Positions 1 through 7,023 of a stretch of DNA of 64,000 nucleotides are shown one piece after another (the first letter of the stretch is position 1; the number at the start of each line of letters is the position of its first letter). The DNA lies in contig CAJFQF010000007.1 in the NCBI GenBank assembly GCA_904418995.1, positions 36,806-100,805 of the forward strand. The letters run 5' to 3'. The position numbers were made by a program, and so were the translations under genes. The notes beneath the pieces were generated by a model. That model searched no databases and was not told the origin of the DNA. It worked only from the letters and a program-made list of their open reading frames with translations. The DNA is from Heritagella_A intestinalis. GTDB lineage: Bacteria > Bacillota > Clostridia > Oscillospirales > Acutalibacteraceae.

Positions 1-999
1 GAAAACCGGGAACTGCCTTCTTATTTTGCCGAGGACATGATTATCAAGGCCCCTTCGGCCAACATTATGAATAAGCTGGCCCGTTCGGTGCTGGCCCTGT
101 ATTCTTACGACCCCACCCCCGACGACCCCTCCTTGGAGAACAATATGCGCCAGTCTGTGGAGCTCATTGCCCGGCTGCCCACCATTATGACCTATGCCTA
201 TCAGGTAAAGCGGCGCTACTACGATAAGAAGAGTATGTACTTCCACCCCCTGTGCCCGGAGCACCACACGGCGGAAGCCATTCTCCGGGCCCTGCGGCCG
301 GATACGCAGTTTACCGATGAGGAGGCCAAGCTCCTGGATTTGTGCCTGATGCTTCACGCGGAGCACGGCGGCGGCAACAACTCCACCTTTACCAGCCGGG
401 TGCTGTCCTCTTCCGGGACGGACATCTATTCTACCATTGCCGCGTCTATCGGCTCTTTGAAGGGCCCCAAGCACGGCGGCGCCAACCACCGGGTCATGAC
501 CATGATGCACGAGATCATGGAGCAGGTGCAGAACTGGGAAAACGAGGACGAGGTGGAAGCCTATTTGGAGAAGATCCTGCGCAAGGAGGCCGGGGACGGC
601 TCCGGCCTGATTTACGGTATCGGCCACGCGGTGTACACCCTTTCCGACCCGAGAGCCGTCATCCTCAAGGAAAAGGCCGGGAACCTGGCCAGGGAAAAGG
701 GCATGGAGAGAGAGTTCAATCTGTTCCAGCTGGTGGAAAAGCTGGCCCCGGACGCTTTTGCCCGGGTGAAAGGCAGCAGCAAGGTGGTTTCCGCCAACGT
801 GGACTTCTATTCCGGCTTGATTTATCAGATGCTGGGCATCCCGGAGGATTTGTTCACCCCCCTGTTTGCGGTTTCCCGCATCGGCGGCTGGTGCGCTCAC
901 CGGATGGAAGAGATGTTCACCGGCGGCCGCATTATCCGGCCGGCCTACCGCTCCCTGACCCGGTTCCAGCCCTATGTGGATTTGAAGGACCGGCAGTAA
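1..999 (+). CDS. gltA: Citrate synthase, C-terminal 332 residues (5' end outside window)
   Basis: Condenses acetyl-CoA and oxaloacetate to citrate in the cytoplasm. The frame is open from base 1, so the start lies upstream of the window. The visible part carries the citrate synthase signature around HAEHGGGNNSTF, with the active-site histidine region, then GPKHGGANHRVM and the late catalytic block near VDFYSGLIYQMLG. About 100 N-terminal residues are missing compared with a usual chain of about 430 to 450 residues. The gene ends at TAA 997-999, and a perfect terminator hairpin follows within 25 bases, so it is the last gene of its transcript. In an anaerobe it would feed glutamate synthesis rather than a full citric acid cycle (inference). 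A methylcitrate synthase activity cannot be excluded from this fragment. Confidence 0.95.
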   Translation, partial: ENRELPSYFAEDMIIKAPSANIMNKLARSVLALYSYDPTPDDPSLENNMRQSVELIARLPTIMTYAYQVKRRYYDKKSMYFHPLCPEHHTAEAILRALRPDTQFTDEEAKLLDLCLMLHAEHGGGNNSTFTSRVLSSSGTDIYSTIAASIGSLKGPKHGGANHRVMTMMHEIMEQVQNWENEDEVEAYLEKILRKEAGDGSGLIYGIGHAVYTLSDPRAVILKEKAGNLAREKGMEREFNLFQLVEKLAPDAFARVKGSSKVVSANVDFYSGLIYQMLGIPEDLFTPLFAVSRIGGWCAHRMEEMFTGGRIIRPAYRSLTRFQPYVDLKDRQ

Positions 1000-1022
1000 A
1001 AGAATCGATTTTCTAAAAAGAG

Positions 1023-1056
1023 AGCCCCGCTTCTTTTCTGGAAGCGGGGCTTTTTG
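1023..1056 (+). terminator. Intrinsic terminator of gltA
   Basis: An 11-bp perfect stem (1023-1033 with 1041-1051) with a short T-rich loop is followed by a run of five T. It lies 24 bases after the citrate synthase stop codon. Confidence 0.9.
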
Positions 1057-1074
1057 GCGGGAGTTATTGGGTTT

Positions 1075-1575
1075 CTATTCGGTTTCCGACCGGCCTTGCA
1101 CCGGGGTGTAATTTTCCAGCTCTTCCTGGAGTTCCTCAAGAAAGGTATTCATATTGTGGAGGACCTGGTCGCCGCCCTGGGTGCAGCTAAAGACATAAGT
1201 TACCAAGGCTGATCCACCCCAAATCACCGCCGTGACCACCAGCACCAGCCACAGGGGAACGCCATGATACCGGGAAGCACTGGCGGTTAACACGCCAAAC
1301 AGCAACAGGAAGAAAAACAGGCTCGGCCAGTGAAGCCCTGCTGGACCGGTACTGCTGAGCTGAAAGCACACCCGAGGATTGGCTCCCTTATGGACAAACC
1401 CTGTGAGCCACGGGGATAAATCCGCCTCAAAACGGGACTCTGTGCGCTCTTTGGTCATGATATAGTACCGTTTGATACGCCACACCCGCAGGTCGTTGAG
1501 GCCGGCTATCCGGGTAATCTTTCCCTCGGCCTCTTCCATAGGGAGACCCTTGGGAAGGGGGAGTACCTTGCGCAT
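1075..1575 (-). CDS. Hypothetical membrane protein, 166 aa
   Basis: I do not recognise a family. The N-terminal half is soluble and charged (starts MRKVLPLPKGLPMEEAEGK). Two hydrophobic segments follow, around residues 95-112 and 117-140, and the tail is acidic and glutamate-rich. The start is set at ATG 1575 because a strong AAAAAGGAGGA sits just upstream; the longer open frame runs into the preceding gene and has no such site. It lies 14 bases after the four-helix membrane gene at 1590-2057 and is very likely co-transcribed with it. The shape (cytoplasmic domain, membrane hairpin, acidic tail) would fit a membrane regulator or an accessory subunit, but that is a guess. Confidence 0.75.
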   Translation of the reverse strand: MRKVLPLPKGLPMEEAEGKITRIAGLNDLRVWRIKRYYIMTKERTESRFEADLSPWLTGFVHKGANPRVCFQLSSTGPAGLHWPSLFFFLLLFGVLTASASRYHGVPLWLVLVVTAVIWGGSALVTYVFSCTQGGDQVLHNMNTFLEELQEELENYTPVQGRSETE

Positions 1576-1589
1576 AAAATTCCTCCTTT

Positions 1590-2057
1590 TTAAGAGTGCT
1601 GTAAGGGGGCAGCCATGGCCCAGCGGGCTTTGGATACCAGCCAACAGGCCGCCAGCAGCAGAATCAGAATTCCACATTCCGGAATGGTGGGGGAGAATTG
1701 ACCCGTTAACAGGGCGCTGAAAAGCAGGTGCAGCAGGGACAGAGCTCCGCCAACACCGACACAGGCCAGCCACGCGGTGAACAGGCCCCGGGCGTTTCTT
1801 TGCCAGAGACACAGCAGTCCCAGTATCAGGGCCAGCACCGTCGCCGCTCCGATGAGCATGGGGAACCAGGCGCCGTATCCCACCGGGGTCAGGTCAAAAT
1901 AGGAGAAGGACTGGGGAATCTGCTGGCCGGGGCCGTCGGCGAACATCAGCACAACGCCGGTGGGGAGGAGTTCCAACACCAGAGCCAGAACCAGGCAGGC
2001 CAGGCCTCCCCACAGGGCCGGGGAAATTGTTTTAGGGGAAGTAGGTTTCGTTTTCAT
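1590..2057 (-). CDS. Hypothetical four-helix membrane protein, 155 aa
   Basis: The protein has four hydrophobic stretches at about residues 14-36, 62-84, 92-114 and 128-144, with short loops and a basic N-terminus, so it should be an integral membrane protein. No catalytic or binding motif is visible. AAGGAGA lies at good spacing upstream of ATG 2057. The gene is first in a two-gene unit with 1075-1575, downstream of two small XRE regulators on the same strand. XRE-controlled small membrane proteins of this build often belong to immunity or stress modules, but nothing in the sequence proves that here. Confidence 0.75.
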   Translation of the reverse strand: MKTKPTSPKTISPALWGGLACLVLALVLELLPTGVVLMFADGPGQQIPQSFSYFDLTPVGYGAWFPMLIGAATVLALILGLLCLWQRNARGLFTAWLACVGVGGALSLLHLLFSALLTGQFSPTIPECGILILLLAACWLVSKARWAMAAPLQHS

Positions 2058-2125
2058 CAGGGCATCTCCTTTTCGTTCCCGACAGGCCGGAAAGCGGCCT
2101 TTTCCGGGGAATTGGGAGCAGGATT

Positions 2126-2143
2126 TTATGCTGCACAGCCCAT
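2126..2143 (-). other. Possible five-codon leader peptide ORF (MGCAA)
   Basis: AAAAGGAGGAG followed at seven bases by ATG opens a reading frame of only five codons ending in TAA, upstream of the membrane gene at 2057. A 6-bp stem with a five-base loop lies between it and the gene (about 2084-2100). The Shine-Dalgarno site is much better than chance, yet no longer frame follows. It may be a leader peptide or a relic of a deleted gene. Confidence 0.3.
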
Positions 2144-2215
2144 GGGACTCTCCTCCTTTTCCAAAAACGTGACAAAGTTTCTGTTTTCTTTATTATATCA
2201 TAAATTCCATGTGTA

Positions 2216-2234
2216 GTATAGGATAAAACTATAC
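2216..2234. promoter_or_regulatory. Palindromic operator candidate upstream of the membrane gene pair
   Basis: GTATAG and CTATAC form a perfect 6-bp inverted repeat with a 7-base spacer. On the minus strand a TATAAT lies about 25 bases downstream of it, at about 2193-2198, so the repeat would overlap the -35 region of a promoter for the genes at 2057-1075. The two XRE regulators encoded just upstream are the natural candidates to bind it (inference). Confidence 0.45.
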
Positions 2235-2321
2235 AATTTTATAGATGGTTTCTTGGAGACTACAGATTATTTTCTCACGGAGCACCCCGCAACGGATAGG
2301 CAGTTTCTTCCTCGTGAGATT

Positions 2322-2552
2322 TTACCATTTGGGTACGGGGTCATCGGTTAATTCCAGGAGATAGTCTACGCTGACATGATAAAATTTTGCCAGCGCGCAG
2401 AGCACCTGTGGGGGAATCATCCGCTGGCCGCTTTCATAATAGGCATAGGTGCGCTGGGGGACGTTGATGGCCTGCCCAACCTTTTCCTGTGTCAAGTCGT
2501 GATCCTCCCGCAGCGCGCGGATGCGTGTATATGCCATCTTCATAGCTGTCAC
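2322..2552 (-). CDS. XRE-family HTH regulator, second of a tandem pair
   Basis: This is a single-domain helix-turn-helix DNA-binding protein of about 73-76 residues. The XRE fold is visible as IRALREDHDLTQEKVGQ, then NVPQRTYAYYESGQRMIP and the helix ending in FYHVSVDYLLELTDD. The first possible start is GTG 2552, which overlaps the TGA of the preceding gene; ATG 2543 or ATG 2537 are alternatives, and translation coupling is likely because no good ribosome site is seen. It is a paralogue of the upstream gene: both end in a DYLLxLTD-type stretch followed by a proline-rich tail. It probably autoregulates and controls the two membrane genes downstream. Confidence 0.85.
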   Translation of the reverse strand: MTAMKMAYTRIRALREDHDLTQEKVGQAINVPQRTYAYYESGQRMIPPQVLCALAKFYHVSVDYLLELTDDPVPKW

Positions 2553-2764
2553 CGATAGGGCTTGGGATTATCTGTGAGGCCCACCAGGTAATCCAGGCTG
2601 GTCTGGTAAAATTGCGCCAGCCGCACCGCCATTTCCAGGGGCAGGGGGCGCTCGCCACGCTCGTATTTGGAGTACAGGGATTGGTCGCAGAGGAGAGAAG
2701 CGGCAATCTCCTTTTGTGTCAGGTCGTGGTCTTCCCGCAGGTCGCGGATACGCAGTTTCATCAT
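2549..2764 (-). CDS. XRE-family HTH regulator, first of a tandem pair, 71 aa
   Basis: A compact XRE repressor-type protein: IRDLREDHDLTQKEIA, then LCDQSLYSKYERGERPLP as recognition helix and following turn, then FYQTSLDYLVGLTDNP. It overlaps the next XRE gene by four bases, so the two are translated as a pair. Two copies of an operator-like palindrome lie 24 to 65 bases upstream of the start, which suggests autoregulation. Having two near-paralogous regulators in one transcript could allow heterodimers or a switch-like circuit (inference). Confidence 0.88.
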   Translation of the reverse strand: MMKLRIRDLREDHDLTQKEIAASLLCDQSLYSKYERGERPLPLEMAVRLAQFYQTSLDYLVGLTDNPKPYR

Positions 2765-2787
2765 GCATCACCAGAACCATCATAGCG

Positions 2788-2829
2788 TAGGAATATTTGT
2801 CCTATTGATATATTGGACAATATGTCCTA
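2788..2829. promoter_or_regulatory. Two operator-like palindromes in front of the XRE pair
   Basis: The first site, 2815-2827, is a perfect GGACA-ATA-TGTCC palindrome. The second, 2788-2804, has TAGGA and TCCTA arms around a 7-base centre. Read on the minus strand both begin ATAGGACA, and their starts are 25 bases apart. A TTGACT at 2838-2843 could be a -35 element, but no clear -10 is seen at the proper distance. The sites are well placed for autorepression by the XRE proteins. Confidence 0.55.
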
Positions 2830-2898
2830 TAACAGCAAGTCAAGTGTAAGGAGGGATTAGGGCCTGAGAGTGATGATAGAATCTCCCGAAAAGATGAA

Positions 2899-2938
2899 AA
2901 TCCTGCTCCAAGGAATGGCTCTTGGGGCAGGATTTTTT
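2899..2938 (-). terminator. Terminator of the spoIIGA-sigE unit, possibly bidirectional
   Basis: A 14-bp stem with one wobble pair (2899-2912 with 2921-2934) and an 8-base loop. Six T follow on the plus strand and four T on the minus strand. It lies about 35 bases beyond the sigE stop codon. Confidence 0.8.
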
Positions 2939-2973
2939 GCGGCGCGGATTGCCAGCGGAGGCTACTCCGCCCG

Positions 2974-3705
2974 TTAGCCCGCGGCCCGTTCCAGGTCGTG
3001 ACGGAGGCGTTGGATAATGCGCTTTTCCAGCCGGGAGATGTAGGATTGGGAGATGCCCAGCCGGTCGGCCACCTCCTTTTGAGTATGCTCCTTTTGGGCG
3101 TGGAGGCCGAAACGCAGCTCCATAATGGTCTGCTCCCGGGGTTCCAGCCGGGATACCGCTTCCAGCAGCAAGGCTTCCTCTGCTTCCTTTTCCACGCCAC
3201 GGTTTACCGTGTCCTGGTCGCTGCCCAGAATGTCCGAAAGCAAAAGCTCGTTGCCGTCCCAGTCCACGTTCAAGGGGTCGTCAATGGAGACCTCGTTCCG
3301 GAGCTGGGAGCTTTTGCGCAGATACATGAGGATTTCATTTTCAATGCACCGGGACGCATAAGTGGCCAGCTTGATGTTCTTTTCCGGCCGGAAGGTGTTC
3401 ACCGCTTTGATAAGCCCGATGGTCCCGATAGAGATCAGGTCCTCCACTCCGGCCCCGGGGGATTCAAATTTCCGGGCTATGTACACCACTAACCGCAGGT
3501 TATGGGTAATCAGCGGCTCCCGGGAAGGGTTTTCTCCCCGGCGGATGGCGTCCATCAGGGCGGTTTCCTCCTGGTGGGTCAGGGGCGGGGGCAGGGTGTC
3601 CGACCCGTTGATGTAGTACAGGCCCTGTCCGCTCTTGAACCCCACGAGTTTTTGCAGAATCTGCTCTTTTAATTTTCTCCACCAATAAAAGAGATTCATT
3701 TCCAC
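2974..3705 (-). CDS. sigE: RNA polymerase sporulation sigma factor SigE (pro-sigma-E)
   Basis: Directs early mother-cell transcription after asymmetric division. The 243-residue chain has a pro-sequence with an amphipathic start (residues 1-29). The stretch LYYINGSDTLPPPL matches the known processing site, where cleavage in the Bacillus protein falls between the two tyrosines (here 30 and 31). Region 2 follows (HNLRLVVYIARKFE, then ATYASRCIENEI), and region 4 has a helix-turn-helix around TQKEVADRLGISQSYISRLE. GTG 3705 has AAAGGAGG at nine bases; ATG 3699 is less well spaced. It follows the gene of its processing protease spoIIGA by 16 bases, as in Bacillus. The usual third gene sigG is absent: XRE genes and a terminator come next instead. 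Confidence 0.97.
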   Translation of the reverse strand: MEMNLFYWWRKLKEQILQKLVGFKSGQGLYYINGSDTLPPPLTHQEETALMDAIRRGENPSREPLITHNLRLVVYIARKFESPGAGVEDLISIGTIGLIKAVNTFRPEKNIKLATYASRCIENEILMYLRKSSQLRNEVSIDDPLNVDWDGNELLLSDILGSDQDTVNRGVEKEAEEALLLEAVSRLEPREQTIMELRFGLHAQKEHTQKEVADRLGISQSYISRLEKRIIQRLRHDLERAAG

Positions 3706-3721
3706 GTAAAAGCTCCTCCTT

Positions 3722-4567
3722 TCAATCGAATACCGCCGGCGGGACCAGCACCTGGAATTCCCCCCGGCCCAGCTTCTGTCCGCAAACGGCTACCCAGCAG
3801 TTTTCCAGGGTTTCGGGGCCTTCCCCGGCGGTGACGGTCATCCCTTCCGGCACAAATCCCGGCAGATACCCTTCTCCGGAAACTCCGTGATAGGGAATCA
3901 TCCGCACGCCGTCCTCCCAGCTTTCCGGCCCGGCCTTTGCCTGTAGGCAAGGGGGGAGCACCGCCATGGCCGCAGATTTTTCCACGACCAGTGCCGGCCG
4001 GTGGGAAAAGGGCTCCGCTAAAGTGCTGCCGGTGTCGATTTTCCCCCGCAGGGACACCTGTGCCCCGCCATTCCGGATGACCACCGTGCAGAACCGGCTT
4101 TTGGGCTCCCGGGGGCCGGTAATCCGGCGGATGAGGCTCATCACCAGATAGGCCGCCGCCGCCAATACCAGCAGCAGCATGGGGGACACCGGCAGATAGA
4201 GGATACCGTTGTTCATCAACAGGCCGGAGGATTGCCCCATGGCCCACAAGGCCAGCATAAACCCCGCAAATCCGAAGCTCGCCAGATAGAGCAGCCCCAG
4301 CAGCTTGCCGAACATCCGCAGATTTACCGGGAAGAAGCAGGCCAGCACCATGACTGCCGAAATGGCCAGCCGGAAAAACAGGGCGGCGCTCCAGTGGGGT
4401 TGGGGGAGGAAGATGACCAGGGAGCCTACCGCCCCGGCCAGAGCCCCCAGGAACACCCGTCCCCGCTTGACCGGCACATGGAGGAATCCCCGCACAGTGA
4501 GCAGCAGGAAGTAGTTGACCAGCAGGTTTACCAGAATCAGGACGTCTATGTAAATGGTCTGGGTCAT
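3722..4567 (-). CDS. spoIIGA: Sigma-E processing peptidase SpoIIGA
   Basis: A membrane-anchored aspartyl protease that cuts the pro-sequence from sigma-E in the mother cell after a signal from the forespore. The N-terminal half has five to six hydrophobic segments (residues about 5-28, 35-55, 63-80, 85-108, 128-147). The C-terminal half is the cytoplasmic protease domain with the catalytic DTGS motif, Asp178, preceded by SLRGKI and followed by HGVSGEGYLPGF. Its length of 281 residues is close to the family norm of about 300. AAAGGGGG precedes ATG 4567. It is the first gene of the two-gene sporulation operon, and a spoIIG-like promoter is visible upstream. Confidence 0.95.
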   Translation of the reverse strand: MTQTIYIDVLILVNLLVNYFLLLTVRGFLHVPVKRGRVFLGALAGAVGSLVIFLPQPHWSAALFFRLAISAVMVLACFFPVNLRMFGKLLGLLYLASFGFAGFMLALWAMGQSSGLLMNNGILYLPVSPMLLLVLAAAAYLVMSLIRRITGPREPKSRFCTVVIRNGGAQVSLRGKIDTGSTLAEPFSHRPALVVEKSAAMAVLPPCLQAKAGPESWEDGVRMIPYHGVSGEGYLPGFVPEGMTVTAGEGPETLENCWVAVCGQKLGRGEFQVLVPPAVFD

Positions 4568-4612
4568 GGGCGCCCCCTTTCTCTTTTGCCGGCTGTGTTT
4601 GCCTGCGTCTCC

Positions 4613-4646
4613 AGTATACCCCTGGGGGAGTGTCCTTTTCTGTCAT
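4613..4646 (-). promoter_or_regulatory. spoIIG-type promoter with a 22-bp spacer
   Basis: On the minus strand ATGACA (4641-4646) and TATACT (4613-4618) are separated by exactly 22 bases, and the predicted start falls about 40 bases before the spoIIGA ATG. The Bacillus subtilis spoIIG promoter is known for a 22-bp spacing of sigma-A-like elements, compensated by Spo0A~P. I do not see a perfect Spo0A box; TTTCTCGAA at about 4719-4727 on the minus strand differs by one base from the TTTGTCGAA form. Confidence 0.5.
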
Positions 4647-4705
4647 ACCCGGGACAGGGAGCGGAAAAATTTTTTGCCTGAAAGCGGGGGTTTTTGCTAT
4701 ATTTT

Positions 4706-4736
4706 TTCACAAATTATTCGAGAAATCATGTATAAT
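4706..4736 (+). promoter_or_regulatory. Candidate promoter of the metallohydrolase gene
   Basis: A perfect TATAAT at 4731-4736 has TTCACA at 4706-4711, a longish 19-bp spacing. It lies about 120 bases before the gene at 4860, on the strand opposite to the spoIIG promoter, so the two units diverge from this region. Confidence 0.4.
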
Positions 4737-4823
4737 AAGAATAGAAGGGCCCGGTATTTTTGCAGCGGACCAATAGCTGTTTTTGATATGTTTTCCACTG
4801 CAATTCCATAGCATAGTTTAGCG

Positions 4824-4841
4824 TAGAATCCTTTGATTCTA
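4824..4841 (+). other. Small hairpin just before the ribosome binding site
   Basis: TAGAATC and GATTCTA form a perfect 7-bp stem with a four-base loop that ends two bases before the AGAAAGGA of the gene at 4860. It could shield or stabilise the 5' end of the message. Confidence 0.4.
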
Positions 4842-4859
4842 CAGAAAGGATGGTATCAC

Positions 4860-6458
4860 ATGAAACTCTACTTTTACGGAGCGGATAAGGAAGTTACGGG
4901 AAGCTGCCACTGTGTGGAAGCCTGCGGCAAGACTTTCCTCATTGACTGCGGCATGCAGCAGGGCGGCGATGATGACGGAAACGGGGAACTGCCCTTTAAG
5001 GCCTCCCAAATCGACTTCGTCATTGTGACCCATGCCCACATTGACCACAGCGGACGGCTGCCCCTGCTGGTGCGCCAGGGGTTCCGGGGCCGGATCTTCG
5101 CCACCGGGGCCACCTGCGATTTGCTGGAAATCATGCTTCTGGACAGCGCCCGCATTCAGGAAATGGACGCGGAGATGGAGAACCGCAAGGGCCGCCGGGC
5201 CGGCCGGCCGGAAGCGGAGCCCCTCTATACCGTTCAGGATGCGGAGGATACCCTGCCCTATCTGACCCCTTGCGTCTATGGGCAGGAGGTGACCCCGGCC
5301 CCGGGGATTTCCTTTACCATGACCGACGCCGGGCATCTGTTGGGTTCCGCCAGCGTGACCCTGCGCCTGACAGAGGGGGACGTGACCAAGACCCTGGTGT
5401 TTTCCGGGGATATCGGCAGCCCCCATCGGCCCATTATCCGGGACCCGCAGTACCTGACCGAGGCCGATTATGTGGTGATGGAATCCACCTACGGCAACCG
5501 GGAGCACGATAAAGTGGAGGATTACCGGGTGGAGCTGGCCAAAGTCATCGACGATACCCTGAGCCAGGGGGGAAACGTGGTGATTCCCAGCTTTGCGGTA
5601 GGCCGTACCCAGGAACTGCTGTATCTTCTCCGGGAAATCAAGGAGCAGGGGCTGGTGGCCCACCACCCGGACTTCCCGGTGTATGTGGACAGCCCCCTTT
5701 CCGCCCGGGCCACCAATATTTACAGCGGCGACCTGACAGGCTATGCCGATGAAGAGACTGTGGAAATTATCAAGAGCGGGTACAATCCCATCCGGTTTCC
5801 GGATTTGCGGTTGTGCGAGACCGTGGAGGAATCCAAAAACCTCAACGCCGATGGGGTGCCCAAGGTCATTATTTCTTCCAGCGGTATGTGTGAGGCTGGA
5901 CGCATCCGCCACCATTTGAAGCACAACCTCTGGCGGAAGGAATGCACCATCCTCTTTGTGGGGTATCAGGCGGCGGGCACTCTGGGCCGGCGGCTCATTG
6001 ACGGCGTGCCCAGCGTCAAGCTGTTTGGAGAGGAAATCGTGGTCATGGCCAGAATCTGCAATTTCCGGGCCCTGTCCGCCCATGCGGACCGCACGGGCCT
6101 GCTCCGGTGGATTACCTCCTTTTCGCCCAAGCCCCGGCGGGTGTTTGTCGTCCACGGGGAAGCGGAGGCGGCGTCCTCCTTTGCGGCGACCCTCCAGGCC
6201 ATGGGGTATCAGCCCATAGTACCGAATTATTTGGCGGCCTATGATTTGCTCACGGACCGGGTCATCAGCGAGGGTCTGGAACCCAGCGAGAAGCCCTCCC
6301 GCCAGAAGCGCCGGGCGGCTTCTTCCGTGTATGCCCGGCTGGTGGCCGCTGGCCGCCGGCTGCTCCAGGTCATTGCCCACAACGAGGGCGGGGCCAACAA
6401 GGATTTGGCCCGGTTTGCCGACCAGATTACCTCCCTGTGCGACAAGTGGGACCGATAA
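4860..6458 (+). CDS. Beta-CASP metallo-beta-lactamase fold RNase-like hydrolase, 532 aa
   Basis: Members of this family are zinc-dependent ribonucleases with CPSF/RNase J-like architecture. The metallo-beta-lactamase core shows HAHIDHSG (the HxHxDH motif), DAGHLLGSASV and FSGDIG. The beta-CASP insert follows with SFAVGRTQELLYLL and the SSSGMCEAGRIRHHL block, and then the RMMBL segment with SAHADRTGLLRWI and VVHGEAEA. Residues about 460-532 form a basic C-terminal extension. Start ATG 4860 has AGAAAGGA upstream; an earlier in-frame ATG has no such site. The gene stands alone and is followed by a long repeat region. It could be an RNA-processing or decay enzyme; the true substrate is not visible in the sequence. 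Confidence 0.9.
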   Translation: MKLYFYGADKEVTGSCHCVEACGKTFLIDCGMQQGGDDDGNGELPFKASQIDFVIVTHAHIDHSGRLPLLVRQGFRGRIFATGATCDLLEIMLLDSARIQEMDAEMENRKGRRAGRPEAEPLYTVQDAEDTLPYLTPCVYGQEVTPAPGISFTMTDAGHLLGSASVTLRLTEGDVTKTLVFSGDIGSPHRPIIRDPQYLTEADYVVMESTYGNREHDKVEDYRVELAKVIDDTLSQGGNVVIPSFAVGRTQELLYLLREIKEQGLVAHHPDFPVYVDSPLSARATNIYSGDLTGYADEETVEIIKSGYNPIRFPDLRLCETVEESKNLNADGVPKVIISSSGMCEAGRIRHHLKHNLWRKECTILFVGYQAAGTLGRRLIDGVPSVKLFGEEIVVMARICNFRALSAHADRTGLLRWITSFSPKPRRVFVVHGEAEAASSFAATLQAMGYQPIVPNYLAAYDLLTDRVISEGLEPSEKPSRQKRRAASSVYARLVAAGRRLLQVIAHNEGGANKDLARFADQITSLCDKWDR

Positions 6459-7023
6459 GCGGACAGTGGTCAGTAGTCAGTGGGCAGTGGGCAGCGTTAG
6501 GCCCCTTCGGGAAGGGGGCTTCTTACTCCCCCAGTCAACTGACGTTGACAGAGTCTCACCTGCCGGTTCGGGTGGTGCTATTCGCATGCCACCGGCATGC
6601 CGCACCCCCCTCAGAGAGGAACTCCCCCAGTCTCCTTCGGAGACAGCCCCCCCAGAGAGGAACTCCCCCAGTCTCCTTCGGAGACAGCCCCCTCAGAGAG
6701 GGGGCCATTGCCTCCCTCCATGAGGGAGGTGGCACGAAGTGCCGGAGGGAGTTCCTTCTAAGAGGGGATGGCACGCGTCAGCGTGACGGAGGGAGTAAAA
6801 AGCGTCTGCCACTGGCACACGGCGCTCTCCATGAGGGCTCCCTGCCTTGCGCTGAAAGGCCGCTTACGCGGGAAGAAAGCCTGTTCCTTGATGCCGCTGT
6901 CCCGCGGCTTACATCCAGACTTAGTCTGGGGGTATGCTGCTGGGGATTTCTGCATAGGCTCATAGGGAAGAGGAACTCTCCCGCCAAAAACAGGGGAGAG
7001 GCCGAGAGCGAGGGGGCGATAGA
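6459..7023. repeat. Non-coding mosaic of interspersed repeat modules
   Basis: This 565-base stretch has no credible gene. It opens with the low-complexity series CAGTGGTCAGTAGTCAGTGG. Next come a GGCCCCTTC/GAAGGGGGC-type hairpin (about 6501-6522), a GC hairpin around 6570-6595, and a 41-bp tandem repeat at 6612-6693. Then follow CCTCCCT/AGGGAGG arms (about 6711-6729) and two diverged copies of a module with GGCACG and a shared CGGAGGGAGT end (near 6730-6751 and 6770-6795). The look is that of REP- or MITE-like intergenic elements. The pieces are GC-rich and palindromic, and they could act as transcript stabilisers or terminators. Confidence 0.65.
6612..6693. repeat. 41-bp tandem direct repeat, two copies plus a partial third
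   Basis: Copies at 6612-6652 and 6653-6693 differ only in the last base, and a third begins at 6694 with CAGAGAG before diverging. Each copy holds a GTCTC/GAGAC hairpin with a CTTCG loop. Confidence 0.9.

Noticed and set aside
1576..1812. N-terminal extension of the membrane protein at 1075-1575
   Set aside because: It overlaps the upstream membrane gene in another frame, and the strong AAAAAGGAGGA fixes the start at 1575.
4839..6380. Long minus-strand frame opposite the beta-CASP hydrolase
   Set aside because: Same cause; the plus-strand protein has all catalytic motifs.
6612..6700. Possible start of a CRISPR array
   Set aside because: The 41-bp units are directly adjacent, with no unique spacers and no cas genes.
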